The notes: generated by a model from the sequence alone, not told the origin. Counted from the first letter of the stretch, positions 1-11,443 are shown. The stretch is 64,000 bases of DNA from Rhizoclosmatium globosum (GCA_002104985.1 MCGO01000080.1:119342-183341), one strand, 5' to 3'. A program made the numbers and translations.

Positions 1-495
1 TGATTGAAACGAAATGATCCAAGACAGTCTGCTCGCAGAGCTTTCCAACGATCGTCCAGCTTTGTCAAGCTGTCACTTGTGCAAGAGTGTATCCATACGA
101 TGTTCTTGGATCAATAATCGCCTGTAAGTCTCGAGCGATTGGTCTCTGTAGGTATAGTAGGAAAGGAGAGGTTTGGCGGTTGGCTTGAACGTATTCGTTT
201 GCCTTGAAAGCAGCTGATTCCAACAGCCTACTTAGCCCAGAATAGTTCCATCAAAGGAAGAATGCTCACCAAAACCTACGGCAGCAGTCGGAAGGATACG
301 GCTGAAGAAGAATGACATTGAGGCTTGACGCTCAGAAAAAGAGAAATTGAGAGTAATGCCCTTTCCCACAACTCCATTATTGTATTAAGATTGCCAAAGT
401 TATTGCACGTTCTTGAACCAGTCCTTGAACCCTTTTCAGAATGGTGCTTAGTTTCCAATTTGACAGTGGCAAAAAAACATCTTAAAATACCACCA
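1..495. other. Window edge, no gene assigned
   Basis: No reading frame here can be supported firmly. On the minus strand, around 65-165, there is a short open stretch preceded by a pyrimidine-rich AG acceptor-like site near 160. It could be the last exon of a gene running leftward, but nothing in it is recognisable. The plus-strand frame that becomes the lipocalin gene is open from 325, but the residues before the ATG at 496 do not resemble a signal peptide or the family. Confidence 0.25.
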
Positions 496-1767
496 ATGTC
501 CCTTTGCACAATCACGCCTCTTGCAAACACGCCTCGTTCATTTGCACTCAATAGTACATTGTACCAAGGCTCTTCCACAGCGATCACATCCGTAAGCCCA
601 GCTTTCTCATTAGACGGCCCCAAGATCCTTCCTGCGCCCAACGCAAACTCATACCAATGGTGGCATTTTGACGCCGTGGGAGCCCCTGCAACGCCCGGCT
701 CCATCACGCTCACGTTTTTTTTCTGCGCCTGAGACTGCATTCCAGCTGGGAAATCCAAGCCGCGGCAATTTAGCTGTGTTGGCAAGTGCAAGTCTCCCGA
801 ATGGAACTATCGTCGCTTCATTGGGTGTCGCGGATGTTTCTTACGTTCTTCCAGAAAAGGAATGGAGTAGTGGAGATTATGGGGATCTCGGAGGATGGTG
901 TGGTTCTGAAAGTGGGTATGTTGTGAACGTGAATGTCACTGGGTTTGTTGGATCCTTGCAGTTGAAGAAGGTGCTTATTTCCAGTACTCTTTTCCATTGA
1001 ATGATTTTTTTGTCTTTAAGACAGCTCCTGCTCATTATGGATGTGGCGTATCAACGCAAACAAGTGATGCAACTTGGGCTCCAGGGATTTGCTGGTCGAA
1101 TGCAGTTCCAGACGCCGAAGCTCGCGCTAGTTTTACCTTTGCGGATAGAACTAAGCTTTCTTTCGATGGTCGTGGTTATCACGACAGTAACTGGGGAATT
1201 TCACCCTTGTTTAAAAATATGATTGGAGAATGCTGGGGCCATGCCGTACTTGGACCCTTCTCCGTTGTTTGGTCTCTAGTAATTGGAGTTGACGGCAAGA
1301 ATTATACATCTGCGTATGTCTCGCGTAATGGGGTCGTCTTAACATCAAGCTGTCAACCAACAGATTTCACAATGACGATGCAAGGTGGTGCAACATTTCC
1401 ACCAACTATTCCTACTCGAGTTAAAATTTCTTCTTTTGGACTCAGTTTTGTTTTGGCGAACGGAGATGGAGTTTTGGATGTTGTTGTGAACAAGTTGGTA
1501 ATTGCTATGTTGGGTGGAAAGGGTGTGTTTATACGATGGACTGGATCTGCAAAAGGTGGAATTAGTGGAAGTAACGCCTTTGATGGCGTCGCATTCAGTG
1601 AAAGCTTTGCACTGTTGGCATCAACTCCGTCATCAACAATTATTACCTCAGTTCAAACAAGATCGCCTTCAACTTTCACTCAGTCTGCAAACAATATTCA
1701 AGCAAGTGCTGCCATGTTCCATAATCTTAGCACCCTGTTAGCTGTCATTATTGCAATGGTTGTCTGA
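496..1767 (+). CDS. CrtC/AttH-type lipocalin (Diels-Alderase-like), one frame break
   Basis: Two-exon gene. The intron 971..1020 (50 nt) joins in frame to a second exon that starts with TAPAHYGCG. The family signature GYHDSNWG (about 1171-1194) and an early QWWHFDAV motif (about 655-678) are typical of the CrtC/AttH double-lipocalin fold, which in fungi includes secondary-metabolite Diels-Alderases such as Fsa2 and CghA. The C-terminus ends in a hydrophobic tail (LLAVIIAMVV), suggesting membrane or GPI attachment. The frame changes by one base at a run of eight T (715-722): upstream residues are in one frame and the clearly homologous SAPETAFQLG segment is in another. Seven T would restore continuity, so this is either a homopolymer error or an inactivating mutation. 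The ATG at 496 was chosen because upstream residues look non-coding; an upstream exon is possible. The substrate cannot be told, and no biosynthetic cluster is visible nearby. Confidence 0.65.
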
Positions 1768-1826
1768 TGTCTTTACTCCTCAATAAATGGAAGCAAGAAG
1801 TAAATATCAGAAAAAGTGTATGCTAG

Positions 1827-1831
1827 AAAAA
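1827..1831 (-). terminator. Pol III T-run terminator
   Basis: Five A on the plus strand read as TTTTT on the minus strand, two bases after the 3' end of tRNA-Leu. A second A5 run at 1811-1815 would act as a backup. No comparable T-run lies between the two tRNA genes, so one terminator appears to serve both. Confidence 0.6.
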
Positions 1832-1832
1832 G

Positions 1833-1914
1833 TGAACAGAGTGGGATTCGAACCCACGCCAATTGCTTGACTGCAACTTGAGTGCAGCGCCTTAGACCGC
1901 TCGGCCATCTGTCC
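1833..1914 (-). tRNA. tRNA-Leu(CAA)
   Basis: Reading the minus strand gives a class II tRNA. The acceptor stem is GGACAGA/TCTGTTC. The anticodon stem is CTGCA/TGCAG around the loop CTCAAGT, giving anticodon CAA. There is a long variable arm, and a perfect T-arm (GTGGG, loop TTCGAAT, CCCAC) that also supplies a strong B box. Length is about 82 nt including the discriminator base. There is no intron in the anticodon loop, although tRNA-Leu(CAA) genes often have one in other eukaryotes. It lies four bases downstream of tRNA-Ala in transcription order. Confidence 0.92.
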
Positions 1915-1918
1915 ATAT

Positions 1919-1991
1919 TGGAGAACCTGGGCATTGATCCCAGTGCCTCTCGCATGCTAAGCGAGCGCTCTACCATTTGAGCTAGATCCCC
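1919..1991 (-). tRNA. tRNA-Ala(AGC)
   Basis: A 73-nt cloverleaf on the minus strand. The anticodon stem is CTCGC/GCGAG with loop TTAGCAT (anticodon AGC), and the D-stem is GCTC/GAGC. The acceptor stem starts GGGG, and the family-typical G3-T70 wobble pair, the alanine identity element, is present. Two oddities: the T-loop reads ATCAATG, so position 54 is A rather than T, and acceptor pair 6-67 is T-T. The gene may be functional but slightly degenerate. It is transcribed first, with tRNA-Leu following after four bases. Confidence 0.85.
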
Positions 1992-2627
1992 TGATGACTT
2001 GAGGATGACGTAGCATTCTTGAAGTTAAAATATACCAAGAAACCGGAGACAGTCAATGCCCTACTGAACGGAAGGCATACATGGACCAAGGTGGTAGGAG
2101 GACGTTCTGACAGCTCTTTTGAATCAAAGTTGGGATATTACAGCTTCAACCGACTACGCCCGTTGACGACACATTTCATAGCTGGCCGCAACAAGAGACT
2201 GAGTGAACCACGTTGAGACTGTCGTTTGTAGATAGGTATTGAGTCTGGAGGCGCCGACCCTGTTCAGAAAGTAAGGTTCTTAGAAGTTTCAGTGTTGAAT
2301 GGGATGCCTGATGTAGCTTGATGTCGACACAATTTGAATCAATAATATTCTTTTCAAATTCTGAGTGTCTTTCGTCCACTTACTTGTTCAACTTCGCAGT
2401 GCGTGTCCACGGTTTTCGTCTCGTCGACAGTCAAGAAGGGCCACGTCAAATTCAAGCCGAGTGTGAAAGTCCGAGAGGCCAAAGCAGAGGCTGTTCCGGT
2501 TGAGTCTCTTTCGGCATCAACAAGAAGAAGAAGTAGTTCAAAATCAAAGAAAAGACGACCCACTTTTCGGACACGCACCAACTTGAACACAACAACAACA
2601 ACAACAACCACTTCAACCACATCGACA
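1992..2627. other. Spacer and uncertain 5' part of the next gene
   Basis: 1992-2398 holds nothing I can assign. From about 2400 the frame of the following gene is open and encodes a basic, Ser/Lys/Arg-rich stretch. A possible splice acceptor (TTCGCAG) lies at 2393-2399. The true first exon may therefore lie upstream of 2400, with this stretch part of the protein. An ACA-rich tract at 2589-2609 runs into the first in-frame ATG of this exon (2628). Confidence 0.4.
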
Positions 2628-5600
2628 ATGATTGGCCAACACTTTCTCGACGGAGACGCAACATCAATTGGACAACAAATTGGCGCTGTTCTTTCTCCGT
2701 TCCAATCGATGGGCCTCTTTGTTCATGCGAGGACATTCCAGGTCCCACATCCAGTCGTTAAAGTAGCGGGCCTGGGTCGCATCTCGCTGCCCTTGGTTCC
2801 ACAGCAGGCTCAGGCACTGTTAAATAAGGAGGGTCAGGGAGAGGTGTGCCGTCTCTTTCTTTGATTGAACAACTAACACTGCCAAATCAGGTTTCTGTAT
2901 CTAAGGCATTCACTGCCTCCATCGAATCCTCATTCAAAGCCAATGCACGTGCCATGAATCTCGATACTTCAAAACTTGGATTGAAGCTTGTTCTGTCTCG
3001 CCTCGTGGTTGAAACCGCCGAGTCTGGACATCGAAGTTATCCCGCAAAAGACACCGCCCCAGACACATCCTTGAATGTTGCAACTTTCTCAGTCATTTGT
3101 CCCTCCGATTTCTCGGGTGGATCCGTCGTCTTTAGCCATTCTGACTCTCAAACCACTTGTGAATTCAAACTTTCCAGACCAATCTTCGAAAACAACGTTC
3201 CAAAGTCTCCCACGAAAGACGATCCAATCGTTATTGATGATAACGAAGAGAATGCCACAACTACTACCCTTACGGCAGAACCAGACGATGACACCTTCTT
3301 CTCTATCCTTCACTTCAACAACATTATTGTCAAACCCCTGTCCATCACTTCCGGTCAACGGCTATCACTCATCTACGAAGTCCATCAAACTAACGTCTCT
3401 ATTCCTCGTGCATTCGCGCCGTGCTCGACTACTGCCTCTGAAATTTTGGATCAACTCGTTGACACCTGGCGTACAGCATTCTCCCAAAACAGACCTTGCC
3501 CGTCAAAACTCTTGATTAAAATGAACGCCACGTATGAAACTAGAGATGACGACGACATGGACCCGGAGTCTTTCCCAGACAGCGAAAGAATTGATCCACT
3601 TCTGATGGGGATGCTGCAAAATGTTGGTGAAGACTGGAATGTTGATGATGACGTGTCCTTGGCAAAATTGGATGTACGTATGTTGACAATCGAAAAGCAT
3701 GAGCGGGGAACTGTTTCGTTTGAGAACCCGAATCCGCCTCGAGATTCGTATGGGTGGGGGTATGGCTGTTTCGAGGAGTCTGACGATGACGACGAGGAAG
3801 AGTGTATCTGTAATGAATCTGGTATCTGCTATTACTGCTACGACATTGGTAATGGAGCTGACTCGGACGCTGGGGAGCAGTGGCTTGACAACGTCAAGTT
3901 TGATTGCCCTGGTGAAGTCACGTATAAGATGAAATGGGTCTCCGATAATGGCCCCACTGATGAGTATCAGCATGTTTCTGTGGACCTCGAGCAAGAATTT
4001 ATTGGACTGCGGGATCCATATATGCCATCAAAATTCACGAAAATTGACGACTTGTTTTACCGTGAAATGGAACCTCATGATCGCGTTTGTGTCGATGAGT
4101 ACGAGTTTGACAGAACGGTAGACTTGATTTACCGTGTGTCGTTTTTGGTATTCTGGCCGAAAGAGATGGCGGTTTCCGTGGCAGGCATTGGTCAATCTGT
4201 TGAAAAAATCTCTGAGGTATTTTTCATTCTTCCTGCTTCTTCGTCAATCTAACTTCAATACAATAGATACTCTTAGAAAAATCTCCAACATCTGAGCTTT
4301 TGGCTTCAAAGGAGCTCGACAAATTAATCGCAACTATCAAAGAAACTCCTGCACTTGTTGCAACTTCTCCCTCAACGTCACTTAATGTTTGCAAACTGCT
4401 GACTTATTGCTCGTCACTGAAACGTCTGGATCACATCATTACAATCTTGACGCACTTTTCGTACCCTTCTGATGTCCTTTTGGACTTTCCACGGAATCTA
4501 TGGGTTTCTCTTCATTCTCTTGGCTGTTCAAGAGACCAGTTCACAGTCTACGTAAATTCAATCAGACTTTTACCCGGTGGGAAGATGTTAGCTCTTGTAC
4601 GTCTCGCAGAGGCCGATTTAGTCTCCCATGTTGAGATATTGCTCAGCCACATTGCTCGTAACGTGAACTTTTTGGACACTACCGGGAAGGATGAACATCT
4701 TGTTGCTTTCGCCTACAGCACTGCTTTGAAATACAACTGCCTGGACCTGGTCGAATCCGTTCGCTCAAAAGCATTATCACTGAGTTGGTTGCATCTCAAT
4801 GCAATTTGGAGCGAACTTAGTCGTGATAGACTATCCGCACTTAACACTGATGAATACAAGTGGATTCTTCGAACAATTTTGGCAAAGCCCTTTCAAAGTG
4901 CAGCCGTTGTGGAATCGCTTCACAGGTTCTTGGTCGAGAAGGAACTTGAAAATGACCTCAAGTTATTGGAAACAGCTCTAATTCGGGCTGGACCCAAGTT
5001 GGCTCTTGAGATGATCTGCAAACTATTTCCATCACGCCGACCTCCATCGACAAAGCCCCTTAACGCCACAGCTCATGTCAAACGCGTGATTGAAGGACTG
5101 AACAAAAGCGAAATGGCCCAGATGGATTCAAACGTCATTCACGACACTCTCATCACTCTAATGAGTGGCATGCGAGGTCTTGATATAGGCATTTCAAAAA
5201 TTCTCACGGAAGCCATCCTCGCAAAACCATTCCCCGCCTCTGATTCGAAGCATATGATCTTACAGATACACCCTATGATTGTAGAATGCCGATGGGATGA
5301 TTTGATGGCCACAATTGAATCCCGTCTAGCAACTGTCAATCCATCCGTCGTTCTTGAAAGTCTTTCGTTGCTCGTTTCCCGAGAAAGCCTAATGTCGCGC
5401 ATAAACACATGGAAAGGACACTTGTTACGAGTCTTGAATGGTATCAAAAAAGAAACGCTCGCCACAGTGGACTCGGAGTACCTCTTCACAACCGCTCAAG
5501 GCTTCCTTAAAGTCGACAGTCAGGTCGTCAAAGAGCTCATCAACGTCATTGTCCGTAAACCGCACCTCCCACCAAAAGAATCAACATTCATGGCTCTCCA

Positions 5601-7065
5601 TCGATTTATAATCGAGCGTGGGTGGGATGACGCCATGAAGAACCTTGAAGCCCGGATAGCGAGTTATGATATCCGTGTCGTGATGAAGAGCTTGAACGCG
5701 GTGATGGAAGTTCCTTCGTTACTTGACACACTCGAGTCTTGGAAGGTGCATATTCTGAGACTTGCGAGTGGGTTCAGGAGAGAAGAGATTGTGAAGCTTG
5801 GGGAGGCGGAACTTATTAGTGCTGTGAAGCTGTTTATGAAGTGTCAGTTTGTGGAACTTGCGCGATCGTTTGTACGTGCTCTGGTGGTTTTGCCTACAAC
5901 TTCTGTTGGATATGAAATTCATGTGATGGTGCTGGAAAAGACTTGGTTGGATGAAATGAGGTGTGTTGAACTTCGAATGCGGGAAGAAAAGAGCGTTGCG
6001 TTGTCAGTTCGATTGATGGAACTGTTTAAACATCCCATGTTCCACACTTCACTTCAATTCAGAGCTCATTGCGAACGGGTTATGGATATGTTTGTTCAGA
6101 AAGACTGGAGTGGGTTCAATGCAACGCCTGAATCCGGGAAGGAGTTTGCAAAGTTTTATGTGACGTTGTTGAGGTTCGCATTCATGGACTCGTTGGAGAG
6201 AGTCGGCGCTAAAGCCGGGGAGTTGAGTTTGACCAATTTGGTATTGGTTGTGTATGATTCGCTCAAGTTTTTGAGCAAGCTGATCAAGTTGCAAGAAGCC
6301 CATGCTGAGGGAGGCGAATTAAGTGCGAAAGACGAGATGGCAGTGAAAAACTCGGTACAGTTGCAAGGAGTTGTCCATCAACTTACTCTTTCACTTCTAT
6401 CGCGAAAACCATCAAACGCGAAAGACTATCTTCAAGTCATTCCATGCCTTGAACTCGTATGCAGCAAAATCTCCTTCATGGATCTCGAACAACCCCTCAC
6501 CCTCCGAAAAGCGTTCATCAAAACCACCTTCGAACTCGACGCAACACCCACCCACAACACACAACCCGGAGACTTTCTCCAAAAACTCATTTCCCATATC
6601 CACACACACAGCCCCATCCTAAAACGCGAACTCACAACCGCACCCCTCCGCACTCTCGTCCAAAAACGATTCACACAAGTAGAAACATTCCTCCAAACAA
6701 CACCGTCCGCCTCCCCAACATCATGGGCCCAACCCCACGCAAACCTCTCCCTCTGCAAAATCGACTGGAAAGACCAGATCCTCACCTTCCTGAAAGGGAA
6801 TTTGTCTGAATACAGAGTCCGCGCGCAGTTTGGGAGTTTACAAGCTGCGAATGAGTATAGCGACCAGTTTAATAAGTTTGTGGCGAGGAGGGAGTTTGGC
6901 GTGTATGCGAGTGCAAGAGCTTCCATGATGGGTGGGGCGGGGACGGCAGGGGTTGTGATTAAGAAGGATAAATCGTATCAAGATGCAATGCATAAGAAGT
7001 ATATTCAGCTTGGGAGTGAGCGTGGCATTTTGGTTGAGTTGTTGGGGATCAAGAATAAGGTTTGA
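2628..7065 (+). CDS. Very large protein with degenerate 2OG-oxygenase-like N-terminus
   Basis: Three exons: 2628..2843, 2891..4216 and 4267..7065. Introns of 47 and 50 nt are both phase 0. The conservative start at 2628 gives about 1,446 aa; the frame is open to about 2400, so the protein may be about 75 aa longer. The N-terminal 350 residues follow the layout of fungal PKHD-type 2-oxoglutarate/Fe(II) proteins: a VKVAGLGRISLPL opening, a VICPSDFSGGSVVF strand pair and a SGQRLSLIYEV strand carrying the 2OG-type Arg. The usual HxD iron motif is replaced (YPAKDT), and the distal His region reads NNIIVKP, so the fold looks catalytically dead. A low-complexity acidic, Cys-containing stretch follows (about 3760-3850). 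The last 930 residues are all helical with no named domain. It is probably a scaffold, but the function is unknown. Its 3' end lies 73 bp from the convergent POC5 gene. Confidence 0.7.
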
Positions 7066-7138
7066 ATTTTTGAGGGGAGTGTTTTTTATATGTAATTGAA
7101 TTGTCTTTTTTGGTCGATGACAACGATATTATGATAAT

Positions 7139-8781
7139 TTATTTCAAGTGTCGTTCGACGTGGACACCGACACTGTTGTCGTGTTTGCGTGCATACACTG
7201 AAGTTGCGACGCCTGCAGCTTTTTGTACAAGTGGCGGCTCTTCGCCCCTTTTGATTTCTTTACTGACTGGGCTGTTTCTTCCTGAAGACTGTTTGTGGAG
7301 TCTATGATTCGCAGTTGTCGCTGTAGTTATACCACCTTTCTTGACACGTTTCCCATCCAACACTTCCTTCCCAGAAACAACTGCAACTTCATTATCACGC
7401 CCTTGAGCTTTCTTAAGAAAGAGAGGCTGTTCAGGCAATGCTAGCACAGAAACAGAAGGCTTAGGTGCATTACCAACGACAGGACTAGTTCGTCCACTCG
7501 TAGGTGCAGTAGAATCATGTTGTTTCGGATAAATCTTTCCAGCAGCATCTCCAACCACCATGCTCCTCGTTCCTCGCGTGACAGAAGCGATATTGATGGG
7601 GCTTATACCGATAGATTCACTGGCATTCAAAGTGGTGGTAGGCGACAGTCCATCATTCAAAAAGTCTGTGGCTGTTGGAACAGGTAGACCACCACCAACA
7701 CCAGGCCGGAATACACTCATGGCTTCCATATTAAGAGCACATACTCCACGCATAAGAGCTTTCTTCATGTCACCTTGTGCACGAGTTCGGTCGAGTTCTG
7801 ATTGACATAATTTGGCGCGTGTTTCTTGGAGTTCTTGTTGAAGCTGCCAAAGAATATATGAGGGCGTGGCTTCAAAAGAATGGGAAAAAAGCTTACAGTT
7901 GAGATACGCGATTCATATTCTGCAGCCAGCTGAACCATAGCCTTCTCCGCTTCAACACGAATACTCTTTTCAACAGATCGTCGCCAAGTGACTCCACAAA
8001 CACGTTGCCAGCCAAACAGTGCACGACGCAGAGCAGAGCTACGCGCCTTTGAAGCCGCCATTCGTTCCGCCAAGTGTAATTTCGAGCGATCTGCGAACCT
8101 GGACTTCCACTTTGAAAAGCACCGAGCAAGAGTCTCTTTCGTATGCTATTCTCTGAATAAGCAACGAGTTCAGCCAAACACTAAGCTTACCAAATCCCCA
8201 ACAACACGGCCCGCTGCCTCCAAACCCGCATTCCTCGCCTGCACCTTCTCCTTCCAAACAACGAGCACGGCCTCCAAGTCCCTGACACGCACCGTCAAAC
8301 CAGCGACCGAATCGGCGTACTTCTTCGCCTCTTCTTCGATTGTCCTCGCGTGTTTGTCGTTGATTTGAGTGAGTGCGTCTGCAAAGTCTGCAGTGACTGC
8401 GCGCGAAAGAAGCGTTGTCCATTTGGAAAGCGACGCGGAGAATGTGGCTGTTGGCGAGACTGAGTTGGTTTCTGTGTTTGTGTGGTGGTCGGTGGTGGTT
8501 GTTGTTGTTGTTGCTGGATTGGATTCCGAGGGAGCAGAGTTGAGTGTGTTTGAAGTTGGCGGAAGTGGAAAGGGAAAAGGTGCTGAAGTTGACGTGTCGA
8601 GAATGTGTGTTTGTGGCGGGTTCTCGCGTTCACGTTCATGTTCAAGTGGGACACTGAAGGACCGGGCGGCATTCACGGGAAGCCCAAATAACTTGTGATT
8701 CGATGGTGATGTTGTTGACACAAGACACGTTGGATGTGTCGGCGATGGCGTCCGCGAAAACCGTATCAGGTTGGCTTCCAT
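7139..8781 (-). CDS. POC5: POC5-like centriolar protein
   Basis: Exons on the minus strand are 8781..8191, 8109..7897 and 7843..7139; introns of 81 and 53 nt are phase 0. The product is 502 aa. The first exon is Ser/Thr/Pro-rich and then turns into coiled coil. The middle exon carries Ala/Arg-rich, Trp-containing helices (LRRALFGWQRV), as in the centrin-binding region of POC5. The last exon starts with a coiled coil ending in KKALMRGVCALNMEAM, the most conserved signature of the POC5 family. POC5 builds the distal centriole lumen and binds centrin; its presence implies basal bodies and so a flagellated zoospore. The C-terminal third is low complexity. The identification rests mainly on the signature motif plus layout. 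Confidence 0.8.
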
Positions 8782-8844
8782 TCTTGTCCGATATCAAACA
8801 AACAATTACTGACAGTTATATCATAAAGGAAAAGAACAACACAA

Positions 8845-9879
8845 TCACTTCCAAAAGTACACCACATCCCTTAAGTCAGCATTGAAATAAAGAACGAGAA
8901 TCGGCGATACAATCATATTGACGGCAAGACAGATGGCTCCGCCCATGTAGAACTGACCCTCGACATCAAACGAAGGGCGCAAGGGAAAGTTGAAGTACCA
9001 AAGTAGCATGGAATACACAAAGATTGGCAAATAACACAAAACCAGTGACATGGACAGTAGAATGCACTTGAACAGAATCTTGCGCTCTATCCAAACCCCG
9101 TTTAGCATACATATACATGTTATCGCATAAATAAAGCCGAATCTTACCCAAACGAATTCGTATTAATCCAAGAGTCTCAGGATCCTGCGACTCTTCCCCC
9201 ACCTTCATAAAGTAACTCAGCATCATTGGATTCTCTCTGAACTGCTTTGCCGACAAGTAATATGTGCGTCCATAGCACCAAGTCATCAACAAACTGGTTC
9301 CAACAAATGTGATGAGAATACAACAAGCCCATGCAGTTCTCTGCGGTGCAACCCTCGGCGACATTCCATTTACAGTTTTCTGTTTGCCAGAGATTGAATA
9401 CCAAACTCTATCACTACTGGTAATATACTCACAGAATCCCAAATAGTCCAGGCAAGCACTCCACCAATCACCACCATCACTGCATACCACAACCCCAACA
9501 ACACATTCGCCCTCCTCCTCTTCCTCTCTTCCTCCCCTTCCTCCCCTCCATCTTCCCCTTCCAAAATCTGAAAATATCGTTCCATAGCAAGCTTCCCATT
9601 CGCACAAAACACACCCACCAAACACAAGTTTGAAAACAGAGCTGCCCCGTCATTCGCCTGTACGGTAACACCCAGTCCCAACAGAGTCTGAATCACAGTC
9701 TTTCCTACAGACCATACGAACGAAATCAGAATGAGGAGGAGTGTTGACTTGTCGATGGAGGATTTGAGGAGACGGGTAGGGGAGGTAAGGGACGCAAAGA
9801 GGATGACTCCGTTGAGGAGGAGGCCGAGAGCGTAAATGTACAAGAGGATGCAGATTGTTTGGTCTGGTGTTATGATCAT
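8845..9879 (-). CDS. Rhodopsin-like seven-transmembrane receptor
   Basis: Exons are 9879..9433, 9379..9148 and 9086..8845, with introns of 53 and 61 nt; the protein is 306 aa. Seven hydrophobic helices can be counted, around residues 8-30, 42-66, 78-100, 120-143, 160-185, 230-255 and 260-285. TM3 ends with MERYF, matching the class-A D/ERY motif. TM7 ends with SPILVLYFNADLRD, close to the class-A NPxxY...NxxFR pattern. A charged third loop follows TM5. The ligand is unknown. The upstream in-frame GTG at 9882 was not used because ATG follows at 9879. It shares the minus strand with POC5, 63 bp upstream of it. Confidence 0.75.
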
Positions 9880-10223
9880 CACACTGAGGCTTCTTTCGGA
9901 AATTGGAGCAGGAAAATTTCGTGAAAGGCGTCTTGGGCACGCTTCATTCTCCCCGAAAACCCTGAATTTTTAAATGATCAGTTCTGATTCTTTGTGTACC
10001 TCAGTTGAAAAGAGCGACTTGTTTGTAAATTAAACGCAGACTACACGGTCTCGTGCGGGTTTGGTTTGTACCTAGTCTCACTCAATATTGACGAGAAAAG
10101 ATATATATTATATAAACTTTTCATAGAGGGATTTGAAGGAGTTTAATTTATATTCAGCAGTCTCTTCTCTTTCTTCTTTCTTATTAATACAATAAATTGT
10201 CTCGAAAACAACAAACAAGAGCA
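9880..10223. promoter_or_regulatory. Divergent intergenic region
   Basis: This 344-bp spacer separates two divergent genes and presumably holds both promoters. A TATA-rich stretch (ATATATATTATATAAA, about 10101-10116) lies about 110 bp before the HP1-like start and is the only core-promoter-like element I can point to. Confidence 0.35.
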
Positions 10224-11286
10224 ATGGCGCATCTCTCCGAATTGTCCGCGCGAGCCGCGGCCTCGACGACGGCCGATGTGACGGGCGTTGCGCAGTCGCC
10301 GCCGACGGGCCACCGCGTCAAATCAAAGAAGACGCCGATGCGCGGACGGAAACAGAAGAAGAAACAATCAAAGAAGAAGACAACCGAGAAGAAAGTAGAA
10401 AAGAAACAAGAAGAACAAAAAGAAGAGGAAGAAGAAGAGGAAGAGGAAGACTACGAAGTCGAAAAGATCCTGTCTCATAAAACAGATCGGGTGCGTTATC
10501 CCTCCTTCTCCCACCCTTCAACTTCACTAAACGATGCTATCCAATCAGAAACTCCGCGCCCGCGTCTACTTGGTCAAATGGAAGGGCTATCCATCGTCAG
10601 AAAACTCGTGGATCCCCGAAGATAACTTTGGTGTGCGTTGAGTACTTGACAGCCCAACCTCCAACCCCCTTTAAACCAACACCCACCTAATAGACTCGCG
10701 AAATCCTCGATGAATACATTGAAAAATACGTTCTCGATAAAGACGACGCCAAAAAGGACTCAGAAGACCCAGAACCTACCACTTCCTCCTCATCTGCCTC
10801 CAAACGAAAGCAACCAGACCCTTCTTCAGCATCCTCAAAGTCTTCTACTGCCGCCGCCTCTTCTTCTTCAAAGAAAGCTAAACTCAGTCTGACCAAAAGC
10901 CGCTCATCTTCCTCATCAACTCGCACCCCAATTTCTCGAAACAGCTCTTCTGCTTTTAATCTCCCACCACTACTTCCTGCCTCACTACGCGGTGAAGAGT
11001 CGTGGACTCCGTATATTGAATCGCTCAAATCCATAAAACTTATTGATGACAGCGAGCCGGCCTCGTACACAAACTTGTATATCACGCTAGTCTGGAGTGG
11101 GGCTGTTGATTTGGAGGACGAAGAAGCGAGAGAGACGGTTGTTACAATGGAAGATTGTATGGAAAAGTGCCCTGATTTTGTAAGACAACTTTAATATTGC
11201 AATGATGCTAACTTAACTCTTGCTTGATATAGATTATAAAGTACTTTTGTACAAGAGTCGCACTTCCGGGTTCTAAGAAAAAGTGA
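10224..11286 (+). CDS. HP1-like chromodomain/chromoshadow protein, copy 1
   Basis: Exons are 10224..10490, 10549..10632, 10694..11179 and 11233..11286, all introns phase 0 (53-61 nt), giving 296 aa. A basic Lys/Glu-rich N-terminus leads into an acidic patch and a chromodomain (EDYEVEKIL ... VYLVKWKGYPSSENSW). The three aromatic-cage residues (Tyr, Trp, Tyr) that bind methylated H3K9 are intact. A Ser/Lys-rich hinge follows. The C-terminus (ESWTPYIESLKSIKLIDD ... TLVWSGAVDL ... IIKYF) matches a chromoshadow domain, the dimerisation module. Together these make it an HP1/Swi6-type heterochromatin protein. The ATG at 10224 was preferred over an upstream TTG in the same frame. A second HP1-like gene lies about 160 bp downstream in the same orientation. 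Confidence 0.88.
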
Positions 11287-11443
11287 TTAGACAGCTTTAG
11301 TTGGGCGAACGAACATACACGAGCACAGACGTTTCATTTCTTGGGTTTCATTTAATTTATTATACCAAAAAGAAGAATAAAAGAACTCACCTTTTATTTA
11401 TTGCGCTTTTTATTTCGCACAACATTTGAGTGATTGATTCCCA

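Noticed and set aside
276..791. 171-codon minus-strand ORF over the CrtC-like gene
   Set aside because: Antisense to an exon with clear family motifs; no signature of its own.
971..984. 14-nt GT..AG segment as an intron in the CrtC-like gene
   Set aside because: Too short to splice; the 50-nt intron 971-1020 keeps frame and joins family motifs.
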